The notes beneath the pieces were generated by a model that worked only from the letters and a program-made list of their open reading frames with translations, did no database searches and was not told the DNA's origin. Of a stretch of 64,000 bases of DNA, positions 8,100 through 15,871 are shown one piece after another; position 1 is the stretch's first letter, and each line of letters begins with the position of its first letter. Origin of the DNA: Streptomyces dangxiongensis. Lineage in GTDB: Bacteria > Actinomycetota > Actinomycetes > Streptomycetales > Streptomycetaceae. Location of the stretch: NCBI RefSeq assembly GCF_003675325.1, contig NZ_CP033073.1, positions 7,378,001 to 7,442,000 of the forward strand. The letters are read 5' to 3'. The position numbers and the translations under genes are program-made.

Positions 8100-9509
8100 G
8101 TGACGCCACCGCGCAGACAGCCCGCCCGCCGCCGTACCGCCGCCCTCGCCACCGTCCCCGTCGCCGTCGCGGCCCTCATCGGCGCCGCCGGACCCGCCGC
8201 GCCGGGCACCACCGGCGCGTCCGGCGCCGGTGACCCCTACTTCCCGCTCAGCGGCAACGGCGGATACCACGTCCGCCATTACGACCTGACGCTGCGCTAC
8301 GACACGACCTCACGCCGCCTGGACGCCACCGCCGTCCTCACCGCCCGCGCCACCCAGCGGCTCACCCGCTTCGACCTCGACCTGAAGGGCCTGAAGGTCA
8401 CCTCCGTCACCGTCGACCGCGCCACGGCGGCGTTCCGGCGCGACGGCCAGGAACTCGTCGTCACCCCGCGCCACGCCCTGCGCCCGGGCCGGGAGTTCCG
8501 CGTCGCGGTCGCCTACCACGGCACCCCGGAGCCGGTCACCGATCCCGACGGCTCGGCCGACGGCTGGATCCCCACCGACGACGGCGCGTTCGTCGCGGGC
8601 GAGCCGCAGGGCGCGATGACCTGGTTCCCGGCCGACAACCACCCCAAGGACAAGTCCTCGTACGACTTCACGATCACCGTGCCCGAGGGACGCACCGCCG
8701 TCGCCAACGGCGTCCTGCTCGGGCGGCGCACCGCCCACGGCCGGACCACCTTCCGCTGGCGCGAGACCCGGCCCATGGCCGCCTACCTGGCCACCGCCAC
8801 CATCGGGAAGTTCCAGATCGAGCGGTACACCACCCGCGACGGCATCCAGGTGTACAACGCCGTCGACGCCCGGGAGGCGCGGGCCGCCGCACCCGTCCTG
8901 CGCGAACTCCCCTCCGTACTGGAGTGGGAGAGCACGCTGTTCGGGCCGTACCCGTTCCGGGCCGCGGGCTCGATCGTCGACCACGCCCCGGACGTCGGCT
9001 ACGCCCTGGAGACCCAGACCCGGCCCGTCTACGACTCCGCACCCGACCTCGCCACCCTCGTCCACGAGAACGCCCACCAGTGGTTCGGCGACTCGGTCTC
9101 GCTGACCGCCTGGCAGGACATCTGGCTCAACGAGGGCTTCGCCACCTACGCCGAGTGGCTCTACACCGAGCAGCACGGCGGCCGCAGCGCCCAGCAGGCC
9201 TTCGACGCCCTCTACGCCCGCCCCGCGAGCGACGGACTGTGGGCCTACCCGCCCGGCGACCCCGGCAGCGGCGCCCGCATCTTCGGCACCCCCGTCTACG
9301 CCCGCGGCGCCATGGCGCTGCACGAGCTGCGCCGGGCCGTCGGCGACAAGGACTTCCGCCGCGTCCTGCGCGCCTGGACGACCGGGCACCGCGGGGGACA
9401 CGGGACGACGGCACAGTTCGTGAGGCTTGCCGAGCAGACCTCGGGGAAGCAGCTCAAACAACTGTTCCACACCTGGCTGTACGAGCCGGGCAAGCCGGAC
9501 AGCGCCTGA
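8100..9509 (+). CDS. Secreted M1-family zinc metallopeptidase
   Basis: A 469-residue aminopeptidase-like enzyme. A signal peptide occupies the first ~40 residues: RRQPARRRTAALATVPVAVA, then a small-residue stretch ending before GASGAGDPYF. An M1 N-terminal beta domain follows (HYDLTLRYD). The catalytic centre is LVHENAHQWFGDSV (HExxH; second H is the zinc ligand) with the downstream glutamate ligand in IWLNEGFATYAEW. The usual exopeptidase GxMEN loop is represented only loosely by DVGYALETQTR. The protein ends soon after the catalytic domain, lacking the large helical C-terminal domain of cytosolic PepN; this short form is usual for exported Streptomyces members. GTG start 8100 follows CCGGAGGAACGCAC. 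Confidence 0.9.
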   Translation: MTPPRRQPARRRTAALATVPVAVAALIGAAGPAAPGTTGASGAGDPYFPLSGNGGYHVRHYDLTLRYDTTSRRLDATAVLTARATQRLTRFDLDLKGLKVTSVTVDRATAAFRRDGQELVVTPRHALRPGREFRVAVAYHGTPEPVTDPDGSADGWIPTDDGAFVAGEPQGAMTWFPADNHPKDKSSYDFTITVPEGRTAVANGVLLGRRTAHGRTTFRWRETRPMAAYLATATIGKFQIERYTTRDGIQVYNAVDAREARAAAPVLRELPSVLEWESTLFGPYPFRAAGSIVDHAPDVGYALETQTRPVYDSAPDLATLVHENAHQWFGDSVSLTAWQDIWLNEGFATYAEWLYTEQHGGRSAQQAFDALYARPASDGLWAYPPGDPGSGARIFGTPVYARGAMALHELRRAVGDKDFRRVLRAWTTGHRGGHGTTAQFVRLAEQTSGKQLKQLFHTWLYEPGKPDSA

Positions 9510-9550
9510 AACCTGACCAGTTCCACACAACCGGCGAGCAAGATCGACCC

Positions 9551-10285
9551 ATGATCCGACGCAGATCCGCCCTCGCCGCCCTCGCCTCCCCGCTGCTGCT
9601 CACCGGCTGCGGCGGCGGAGCCGAGGCGACCGAGCGCCGGACGCCGTCCCGCCGTCCGGCGCCGGCGCCCGCCCACCCGACGTCCACGCAGCCGGCCCCG
9701 CGGAGCATACCCGGCCTCGGGTCCGGACGGTCCGCGGAGATACCCGCGCGCTGTAGGCAGGCCGTCGTCGTCAGCGGACGCGGCAGCGACTCCCCGCACT
9801 GCACCGTCGTCCTGCACCAGCGCACCCCCGACGGCTGGCAGTCGGGCCCCGCCTGGCCCGCCCACAACGCGCTGCACGGCTGGAGCGCCCACCACATGTC
9901 CGGCGACCTGCGCTCCCCGCTCGGCGTCTACACCCTCTCCGACGCCGGCGGCCGGCTCCCGGACCCCGGCAGCGGACTCCCGTACCACCGGTCCGGCGGA
10001 TTCCGCTCGCCCGGCACCGGCTTCCGCGGCGAGCCGCTCGAGGGCTCCTTCGACTACGTCATCGCCATCGACTACAACCGCAGGCCCGGCACCACACCGC
10101 TGGACTGGACCCGGCCCCTCGGCCCGGAACGCGGTGGCGGTGTCTGGCTGCACGTCGACCACGGCGGCCCCACCCACGGCTGCGTCAGCGTCGCCAAGGC
10201 CCATATGAAGACCCTGTTGCGCACGCTCGAAACGCACCGGCATCCGGTCGTCGTCATGGGCCACGCCGACTGGCTCGCCCGCTGA
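9551..10285 (+). CDS. L,D-transpeptidase (YkuD) lipoprotein
   Basis: A 244-residue predicted lipoprotein. The signal peptide ends in a lipobox, LLLTGC, with Cys about 18. A Pro/Ala-rich linker leads to a YkuD-type catalytic domain in the C-terminal half. The active-site signature is seen as LHVDHGGPTHGCVSV: catalytic Cys in the HGC triad and the upstream His. These enzymes form 3-3 cross-links in peptidoglycan or attach proteins to it, outside the membrane. The serine normally before HGC is threonine here. It lies 41 bases after the M1 peptidase stop and 20 before the response regulator, which has its own promoter. Confidence 0.86.
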   Translation: MIRRRSALAALASPLLLTGCGGGAEATERRTPSRRPAPAPAHPTSTQPAPRSIPGLGSGRSAEIPARCRQAVVVSGRGSDSPHCTVVLHQRTPDGWQSGPAWPAHNALHGWSAHHMSGDLRSPLGVYTLSDAGGRLPDPGSGLPYHRSGGFRSPGTGFRGEPLEGSFDYVIAIDYNRRPGTTPLDWTRPLGPERGGGVWLHVDHGGPTHGCVSVAKAHMKTLLRTLETHRHPVVVMGHADWLAR

Positions 10286-10291
10286 GCGGCC

Positions 10292-10297
10292 TACACT
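10292..10297 (+). promoter_or_regulatory. Candidate -10 box of the response regulator (leaderless)
   Basis: TACACT matches TANNNT and ends eight bases before the GTG at 10306. There is no Shine-Dalgarno sequence between them. The arrangement predicts transcription starting at or next to the GTG. It lies just after the stop of the L,D-transpeptidase gene. Confidence 0.5.
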
Positions 10298-10305
10298 CCG
10301 AACTC

Positions 10306-11010
10306 GTGTGCGCACATGTGCTGGTCGCCGAGGACGACGAGAAACAGGCCGAACTCATCCGCCGCTCCCTGCTGGCCGAGGGGCACACCGCCACGGTGGT
10401 GCACGACGGCGCGGCGGCGCTCGACGCGGCCCGCCGGCTGCGGCCCGACCTCCTCGTCCTCGACCTGATGCTGCCGGTCGTCGACGGCTTCGGCGTCTGC
10501 CGGGCGCTGCGCGGCGGCGCCGGCCCGGACATCCCCGTGGTGATGCTCACCGCCCGCTCCGCCGAGGACGACGTGCTGCTCGGCCTCGACCTCGGCGCCG
10601 ACGACTACATGACCAAGCCGTACAGCCCGCGCGAGCTGATGGCCCGTATCCGTACGGTCCTCAGACGCAGCGGCCGGGGCGACGGCGCCCGGGGCGAGGA
10701 CCCCGTCGTGAGGGCCGCCGGGATCAGCGTCGACCCGGTGCGGCACGAGGTGCGCTGCGACGGCGCCCTGGTGGAGTGCACGCCGGCCGAGTTCCAGATC
10801 CTGCTGGCCATGGCCGGCGAGCCGGAGCGGGTGTTCACCCGGCGCCAACTGCTGCATTGCACCCGAGGCTTCGACCGGGCGTCCACCGAACGGGCCGTCG
10901 ACGTGCACATCATGAACCTCCGCCGCAAGACAGAGGCCGACCCGCGCCGCCCGGCCCGCCTGCTGACCGTGTTCGGTGTCGGCTACAAGCTGACCGGCGC
11001 CCGGACGTGA
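10306..11010 (+). CDS. OmpR/PhoB-family response regulator
   Basis: A 234-residue two-component regulator. The receiver domain (residues about 3-115) shows the acidic pocket VAEDDEKQ, the phosphoacceptor Asp about 53 in VLDLMLP, and Lys about 105 in MTKPYSP. A winged helix follows (about 135-232), with VECTPAEFQILLAMAGEPERVF and AVDVHIMNLRRKTE ending GVGYKL. It is followed by its partner kinase at 11030 in the same direction. GTG at 10306 is chosen because it directly precedes VLVAEDD; GTG at 10318 is an alternative. The regulon is unknown. Confidence 0.93.
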   Translation: MCAHVLVAEDDEKQAELIRRSLLAEGHTATVVHDGAAALDAARRLRPDLLVLDLMLPVVDGFGVCRALRGGAGPDIPVVMLTARSAEDDVLLGLDLGADDYMTKPYSPRELMARIRTVLRRSGRGDGARGEDPVVRAAGISVDPVRHEVRCDGALVECTPAEFQILLAMAGEPERVFTRRQLLHCTRGFDRASTERAVDVHIMNLRRKTEADPRRPARLLTVFGVGYKLTGART

Positions 11011-11029
11011 CGCCGTCGGGGGGTGGGGG

Positions 11030-12883
11030 GTGCCCGTGACGCGCCGGATCCCGTTGCGCAAGCGGCTTCTCGTGCGGCTCCTGTTCGGCTCCGCGCTGAT
11101 CGCCGTCTGCTCGGTGGCCGCCACCGCCTGGCTCGCCGTGACCACCACCACGAGCGCGCTGAAGGAGGAGCAGGGCCAGGACCTGGCCGCCGACAACCGC
11201 ATCCTGGCCCGGCTCAGCGGTTACGCCGCCACCCACCCGGACTGGGCGGGCGTCCGGCACACCGTCCACGAGCTGGCCGCGCGGACCGGCCGCCGGATCG
11301 CGCTCACCACCGCAGACCGCACCCTCGTCGCGGACTCCGCGCCCCGCGGCACCCCGCTGCCGCCCCGGCCGGCCGCCACCGTGGACCCGCTGCGCACCGA
11401 CACGTACACCGAGTCCGGCGCCCAGCTCAGCGGCATCGACCCGCGCGTGGTGGGCCCCTACCGGCTCCCGGCCGCGGAGCGGACGAAACTGGACGCGCTG
11501 GCCGCCGTACGCGAGCGGTGCTACGAGCGCTACGGCCGCCGGGCCGCCGTCACCCGCACGGCGAGCGGGCGGCCGGTGGTCACCGCCGGGGACGGCACCG
11601 ACCCTGCCGGATACGACGCGTCGGTGTGCGAGGACGGCCGGCTCAACACCCCCACGCCCACGGAACAGCGGGCCCTGGACAGGCTGTCGGATCTCGCCCG
11701 GCCCTGCCTGCGACAGGCGGCCCCCGAACTCGGCGGCCGGCCCTTCCCCACCTTCGACCCCGGCGGCAAGGACCCCTTCGGCACCCGCTACCTCCTCGCC
11801 GAGTACGCCGCACAGGGCAAGGGCGCCGCCGCGCGGACGGCCCAGCGCTGCGTGCTCGCCGCCCGCCGCACCCAGCTTGAGCCCTACGCCGCCCCGGCGG
11901 CCGAACTGTTCCTCGGCATCGGCGACCAGAACCCGGCCCGCTTCGACATGTCGCCGGCCAACAAGGCCAAGGTGGTGGGCGTCGCCGGGCTGGTCCTCGC
12001 CGTCACCGTCGCCGTGACCGCCGTCGTCGCCGTCCGCCTGGTACGGCCCCTGCGCGCGCTGACCCTTGCCGCGCAGCAGCCGCCCGAGCTGCACGTGCGC
12101 GTACCGGTGACCACCCGGGACGAGACCGGCATCCTCGCCGAGGCCTTCAACGGCCTCACGGAGCGCCGCGAGCGGCTGGAGGCCCAGCGCAGGGCGATGG
12201 TCAGCGACATCGCCCACGAGCTGCGCAGCCCGCTCACCAACATCCGCGGCTGGCTGGAGGTCGTACGCGACGGGGTCGTGGACCCCGACCCGGGCCTGCT
12301 GGACTCCCTGCACGAGGAGGCGCTCGTCCTCCAGCGGATCATCGACGACCTCCAGGACCTCGCCGCCGCCGATGCCGGCACGCTGCGCCTGCACCGGGAG
12401 CCGCTGCGCGCCGGTGACCTGCTCGACCAGGTCGCCGCCGCGCACCGGGTCGCCGCCGGCGCCGCCGGGGTCGGGCTGCGCGCCGGCACCGGCACCGACA
12501 CCGACGGCACGGCCTGGCTGGACGCCGACCCGGTACGCATGCGGCAGGCGCTCGGGAACCTGGTCTCCAACGCGTTGCGGCACACTCCCGTCGGCGGCAC
12601 CGTCACGCTGGCCGCCCGCCGTGACGGCGACGACGTCGTCCTCACCGTCACCGACACCGGCCACGGCATCCCGCCCGAGGACCTGCCGCGCGTCTTCGAC
12701 CGGTTCTGGCGCGCGGAGAAGTCCCGCAGCCGCCGCACCGGCGGCAGCGGCCTCGGCCTGCCCATCGTCCGCCACCTGGTCACCGCGCACGGCGGCACGG
12801 CCGAGGCCGCGAGCGAGCACGGCGCGGGCGCGGTGTTCACCCTGCGGCTGCCCGGCGCGCCGCCGCCCGGCGACGCGGCCTGA
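11030..12883 (+). CDS. Membrane sensor histidine kinase, partner of the regulator at 10306
   Basis: A 617-residue HPK. A first membrane helix (about 14-38) is followed by a large extracytoplasmic domain (about 40-313), a second helix VVGVAGLVLAVTVAVTAVVA, and a HAMP linker (RPLRALTLAAQQ). The H-box MVSDIAHELRSPLTNIRGW carries phospho-His about 395. The ATPase domain has the N-box LGNLVSNALRHTP, the G1 box VTDTGHGIPPEDLPRVFDRF and the G2 box GSGLGLPIVRHLV. The sensor domain has four cysteines (RCYERY, VCEDG, PCLRQ, RCVLA), possibly two disulfides. GTG at 11030 follows a G-rich tract; GTG 11036 is possible. Signal unknown. Confidence 0.92.
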   Translation: MPVTRRIPLRKRLLVRLLFGSALIAVCSVAATAWLAVTTTTSALKEEQGQDLAADNRILARLSGYAATHPDWAGVRHTVHELAARTGRRIALTTADRTLVADSAPRGTPLPPRPAATVDPLRTDTYTESGAQLSGIDPRVVGPYRLPAAERTKLDALAAVRERCYERYGRRAAVTRTASGRPVVTAGDGTDPAGYDASVCEDGRLNTPTPTEQRALDRLSDLARPCLRQAAPELGGRPFPTFDPGGKDPFGTRYLLAEYAAQGKGAAARTAQRCVLAARRTQLEPYAAPAAELFLGIGDQNPARFDMSPANKAKVVGVAGLVLAVTVAVTAVVAVRLVRPLRALTLAAQQPPELHVRVPVTTRDETGILAEAFNGLTERRERLEAQRRAMVSDIAHELRSPLTNIRGWLEVVRDGVVDPDPGLLDSLHEEALVLQRIIDDLQDLAAADAGTLRLHREPLRAGDLLDQVAAAHRVAAGAAGVGLRAGTGTDTDGTAWLDADPVRMRQALGNLVSNALRHTPVGGTVTLAARRDGDDVVLTVTDTGHGIPPEDLPRVFDRFWRAEKSRSRRTGGSGLGLPIVRHLVTAHGGTAEAASEHGAGAVFTLRLPGAPPPGDAA

Positions 12884-12964
12884 CGACCGGACGCCCCCGG
12901 TCCGGTTCTCGGCGAGCGCCAGGGGTACTCCGGTCGCGCACGCGCAGCCGAGGGAGGTCATGCC

Positions 12965-13416
12965 ATGAGCACAGCGGACGGCCTGCCGGTCCTGGCCACG
13001 CTCACCGAGGTGGCCCGCCCTGGTGGAACGGCGCCGGCGCCTGTACGTGCGGTGGTCCAGGGGGCCCGCCACCGACCTCGACCGCGTTTCCAGCACCGAC
13101 GAGCTGACCGGCGTGCCCATGCCCGGGCTGTCCGCCAACCCGCTCGACGTCGAGACCTGGTGGGAGGACCGCTCCCGGGAGCTGTGGGTGGCGCGCCGCC
13201 TGTACGACTACGCGCACCTGCCGCACGAGAAGGGCCCCGGCGTCCGTCCCTGGGTCCTGACGGGCCGGGAGACGGGCCGGGGGCCCTGACAACGAACCGC
13301 TCGTGGCCGATGTCGAGCCGCTGAGCTGGATCGCGGGCGACGTGATCGACGCGGCGAGGGCCGAGGTGGCCCGGCAGGAGCGGGAGTGGGGCACCCTGCG
13401 CCGCGGGAGCCGCTGA
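12965..13416 (+). pseudogene. DUF6098-like gene interrupted by two +1 frameshifts
   Basis: ATG 12965, after GAGGGAGG, reads MSTADGLPVLATLTEVAR, then the frame breaks near 13019 in a CCGCCC tract. One base later an ORF continues as LVERRRRLYVRWSRGP and LTGVPMPGLSANPLDVETWW to WVLTGRETGRGP, where a TGA appears at 13287. Skipping one base again gives DNEPLVADVEPLSWIAGDVI to a natural stop at 13414. The joined product of about 150 residues resembles the Streptomyces DUF6098 family, of unknown function. Both breaks are single extra bases, and codon bias stays strong in all three parts, so the gene is either very recently broken or affected by sequence error. Confidence 0.75.
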
Positions 13417-13443
13417 CCGGCCACCGAGGCCGCCGACCCGGCT

Positions 13444-13465
13444 GCGGGGGCCGCCGGGCCCCCGC
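13444..13465. terminator. GC-rich hairpin between convergent genes
   Basis: GCGGGGGCC at 13444-13452 pairs perfectly with GGCCCCCGC at 13457-13465 around a GCCG tetraloop. It sits between the stop of the DUF6098-like locus and the stop of the WhiB gene and can serve as a bidirectional terminator. There is no T-tract, as is common in Streptomyces. Confidence 0.6.
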
Positions 13466-13477
13466 TGTCACCGCCGG

Positions 13478-13729
13478 TCACCCCGAGCGGGGCCGGGAGC
13501 GGGCGCGGCGGCGCAGCGCCCGGCGTTCCAGCTCCGTCGTGCCACCCCAGATGCCGACGCTCTGGTCGGTGTCCAGTGCCCATCCGAGGCACTGCTCCCG
13601 GACCGGGCAGTGTCCGCACACCGCCTTGGCCTGCTGCGCCTGCACCTGCGCCGGACCGGTCGTGCCGATCGGGAAGAACAGGTCGGGGTCCTCTTGACGG
13701 CACGCGGCATGGTCGCGCCAGTTGTCCAT
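13478..13729 (-). CDS. WhiB-family iron-sulfur regulator (WhiB1/WblE-like)
   Basis: An 83-residue Wbl protein. The four cluster-ligating cysteines are present: HAACRQEDPDLFF, then AVCGHCPVREQC. The signature turn is VGIWGG and the basic DNA-binding tail is ERRALRRRARSRPR. FFPIGTTGPA and the short length place it nearest the WhiB1/WblE branch. Wbl proteins are cytosolic [4Fe-4S] proteins that bind the primary sigma factor region 4 and respond to NO or O2. The ATG at 13729 follows AGGAG at good spacing. Longer in-frame starts upstream have no ribosome site. Confidence 0.9.
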   Translation of the reverse strand: MDNWRDHAACRQEDPDLFFPIGTTGPAQVQAQQAKAVCGHCPVREQCLGWALDTDQSVGIWGGTTELERRALRRRARSRPRSG

Positions 13730-14217
13730 CAAAGTCTCCTGGTTCGGGTCGAGGTCGTCTCGGAGTCGTCCGTGCCTGTCGAAAGTGTGCTGGGATGCGG
13801 GTGACCGGTCACGACGGCGTGAAACGGCACAACCGGAGAAGATCGGGCGACAGACGCGTCCCGGCCGCCCGGGCGGCACGCGGGGACCCGCCGGGAGACG
13901 TGCGTGGTCAACGGGCGGGACCGCGGGGGGCGGCGGCCCGTCGGCCGCCCAAGGAGGCTCCGGGGGAGGGGAGTTGGGGCTGGGGAAGCGGGCCGCCCGA
14001 CGGCCGTCTCCTCATCGCCGGACCACGTCCGTGCCGCCACGGCGCCCCACCCGCCCGCCAGATGACCGCCCGTGGATTTCCTCGGCGCCTTGGTGTCCCG
14101 GTGTCCAGGCGCCCGGATGTTCCGGCGTCCCGGTGCTCCGGTGTCCCCGTGTGTCGGTGCTCCGGTGGCTCAGCGATCCGGTGCCGCGGTGCCGCCGTGT
14201 CTCAGCGTCTCAGCGTC
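13730..14217. other. 488-base gene-free stretch with degenerate short repeats
   Basis: The part next to 13729 must hold the WhiB promoter and the AGGAG site. The middle, about 13800-14090, shows no ORF with proper codon bias and no hairpin I trust. From about 14092 to 14220 the sequence becomes a degenerate repeat of units such as CCGGTGTCC, CCGGCGTCC and CCGGTGCTCC, ending in CTCAGCGT repeated tandemly up to the argP stop. Confidence 0.7.
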
Positions 14218-14220
14218 TCA
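14092..14220. repeat. Degenerate minisatellite at the 3' end of argP
   Basis: Many imperfect 9-10 base units with a CCGG(T/C)G core followed by TCC or CTCC run through this segment. The last part, about 14199-14220, is CTCAGCGT twice plus CTCAG, and the argP stop codon lies inside it. The low complexity makes slippage likely. Confidence 0.65.
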
Positions 14221-15105
14221 GTGGCGCAGCGCCTCGGCCGCGGTGGCCGTCACCGCGTCGGCCAGGGCCGCCAGCGCGGGCGAGTCGAGCTTCCACTGCT
14301 GCCAGTACAGCGCGAGGTCCATCCACTCGCCGGGGGCGAGCACGGCCAGTCGCCCCTGCTCCAGCAGCGGGCCGGCCTGCGCCTCCGGGATCATGCCCCA
14401 GCCGAGCCCCGCGGCGACCGCGTCCAGGAACCCCTCGGAGGTGGGCACGAGGTGCCGGTGGGGACCGGCGGACCCGCGGCCGAGCCGGCGCACGAAGCCG
14501 TCCTGGAAGTCGTCCTTGCGGTCGAAGACCACGACGGGCACCCGGGGGAGCGCCTCGGTCAGGGGCCGCCCGGCCAGGTGGGTGGCGGCGAACCCGGGGG
14601 CGGCCACGGGCAGATAGCGCATCCGGCCGAGCGGCCGGACCGTGCAGCCGGGCACCGGGTCGGGGGACGAGGTCACCGCCGCCATCACCAGACCCTCGCG
14701 GAGCAGCGCCGCCGTGTGGTCCTCGTCCTCCCGGTGCAGTTCGTAGCAGAGGCCCGCGACCCGGGACAGCGCCGGCAGGAACCAGGTCGCCAGGGAGTCG
14801 GCGTTCACCGCGACGGACACCCGGGTCGGCTCGCCGGTGCCGTTGAGCCCCAGCTCGCCCCACGCGTCCCGCTCCAGCCGGGCAAGCTGCCGGGCGAACC
14901 GCACCAGCACCGCACCGGACTCCGTGGGCCGCACCGGCTTGGTGCGCTGGAGCAGCACCCGGCCGGTGCGCTGTTCCAGCGCCTTGACCCGCTGGCTGAC
15001 CGCGGACGGCGTCACGTGCAGCGCGGCGGCGGCCGCGTCGAAGGTGCCCTCGTCCACCACGGCCAGCAGGGTGCGCACCTGCTCCAGGGGCAGCTCACTC
15101 ATCAT
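14218..15105 (-). CDS. argP: LysR-family regulator, ArgP/LysG type
   Basis: A 295-residue LysR regulator. The N-terminal helix-turn-helix is VRTLLAVVDEGTFDAAAAAL with HVTPSAVSQRVKALEQ; the rest is a periplasmic-binding-protein-like effector domain. It is divergent from a lysE exporter gene, the classic arrangement in which ArgP/LysG senses lysine or arginine and activates the exporter. Two ATGs are adjacent (15105, 15102). The first lies eight bases after TATCCT with no ribosome site, so a leaderless start is likely. The inverted repeat at 15109-15136 is its probable operator. Effector identity is by analogy. Confidence 0.88.
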   Translation of the reverse strand: MMSELPLEQVRTLLAVVDEGTFDAAAAALHVTPSAVSQRVKALEQRTGRVLLQRTKPVRPTESGAVLVRFARQLARLERDAWGELGLNGTGEPTRVSVAVNADSLATWFLPALSRVAGLCYELHREDEDHTAALLREGLVMAAVTSSPDPVPGCTVRPLGRMRYLPVAAPGFAATHLAGRPLTEALPRVPVVVFDRKDDFQDGFVRRLGRGSAGPHRHLVPTSEGFLDAVAAGLGWGMIPEAQAGPLLEQGRLAVLAPGEWMDLALYWQQWKLDSPALAALADAVTATAAEALRH

Positions 15106-15108
15106 GGG

Positions 15109-15136
15109 AGCTAAGGATACGTAAGAATCTTTAGCT
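15109..15136. promoter_or_regulatory. Inverted-repeat operator between argP and lysE, overlapping the argP -10 box
   Basis: AGCTAAGGAT at 15109-15118 is the inverted complement of ATCTTTAGCT at 15127-15136 with nine of ten matches, separated by ACGTAAGA. This fits a LysR-type recognition site between divergent genes. On the minus strand TATCCT (15114-15119) inside the left arm is a good -10 box for argP, so binding would also control argP itself. Confidence 0.72.
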
Positions 15137-15158
15137 GTACTTGCAGCCGGGCCTTGTC

Positions 15159-15164
15159 TAGCGT
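15159..15164 (+). promoter_or_regulatory. Candidate -10 box of lysE (leaderless)
   Basis: TAGCGT ends seven bases before the lysE ATG at 15172, and no Shine-Dalgarno site intervenes. The LysR-type repeat ends 22 bases upstream, around the -35 to -50 zone, where an activator would touch polymerase. The -35 hexamer itself is poor, as expected for an activated promoter. Confidence 0.5.
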
Positions 15165-15171
15165 CGACGGC

Positions 15172-15786
15172 ATGAACCACGCCCTGACCGCCGCTGCCGC
15201 CGGCTTCGGCACCGGCCTCTCCCTGATCGTCGCCATCGGTGCCCAGAACGCCTTCGTCCTGCGGCAGGGGGTGCGCCGCGACGCCGTCCTCACCGTGGTC
15301 GGCATCTGCGCCCTGTCGGACGCGCTGCTCATCGCGCTCGGGGTCGGCGGGGTCGGCGCGGTCGTGGTGGCCTGGCCGGGCGCCCTGCGGGCGGTGGGGA
15401 TCGTGGGCGGCGCCTTCCTGCTCTGCTACGGCGCCCTGGCCGCCCGCCGGGTGCTCAGGGCCGGGACGGGGCTGCGGGCGGAGGGCGAGGCGGCCGGCTC
15501 GCGGCGCCGGGCGGTGCTCACCTGCCTGGCGATGACCTGGCTGAACCCGCACGTCTACCTGGACACCGTGTTCCTGCTCGGCTCCCTCGCCGCCGACCGC
15601 GGCCCGCTGCGCTGGACGTTCGGGCTCGGTGCCGCACTCGCCAGCGTGTGCTGGTTCGCCTCCCTGGGCTTCGGGGCCCGGCTGCTCGGCCGGTTCCTGG
15701 CCCGGCCGGGCGCCTGGCGGGTGCTGGACGGCCTGGTCGCCGTCACGATGCTGGTCCTGGGTGTGACCCTGATCGCCGGTTCCTGA
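15172..15786 (+). CDS. lysE: LysE/ArgO-family amino-acid exporter
   Basis: A 204-residue inner-membrane protein with about six helices and the LysE signature near the N-terminus: GLSLIVAIGAQNAFVLRQGV. A second conserved block is MTWLNPHVYLDTVFLLGS. LysE/ArgO exports basic amino acids when their cytosolic level is too high. It is divergent from argP and presumably activated by it through the repeat at 15109-15136. The ATG at 15172 is chosen over TTG at 15154 because of the -10 box spacing and because family proteins start just here. Confidence 0.9.
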   Translation: MNHALTAAAAGFGTGLSLIVAIGAQNAFVLRQGVRRDAVLTVVGICALSDALLIALGVGGVGAVVVAWPGALRAVGIVGGAFLLCYGALAARRVLRAGTGLRAEGEAAGSRRRAVLTCLAMTWLNPHVYLDTVFLLGSLAADRGPLRWTFGLGAALASVCWFASLGFGARLLGRFLARPGAWRVLDGLVAVTMLVLGVTLIAGS

Positions 15787-15871
15787 GCCGAATTCGTTCG
15801 GCGTGCGCGGGAGTTCCTGGAATAGTCAGGCTCTCGAAGCCAGAAAGATGTAACGAGCAACCAGGACACCC

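Noticed and set aside
12965..13416. Programmed ribosomal frameshifting
   Set aside because: There are two +1 sites with no slippery motif or shared structure. Sequence error or decay explains it more simply.
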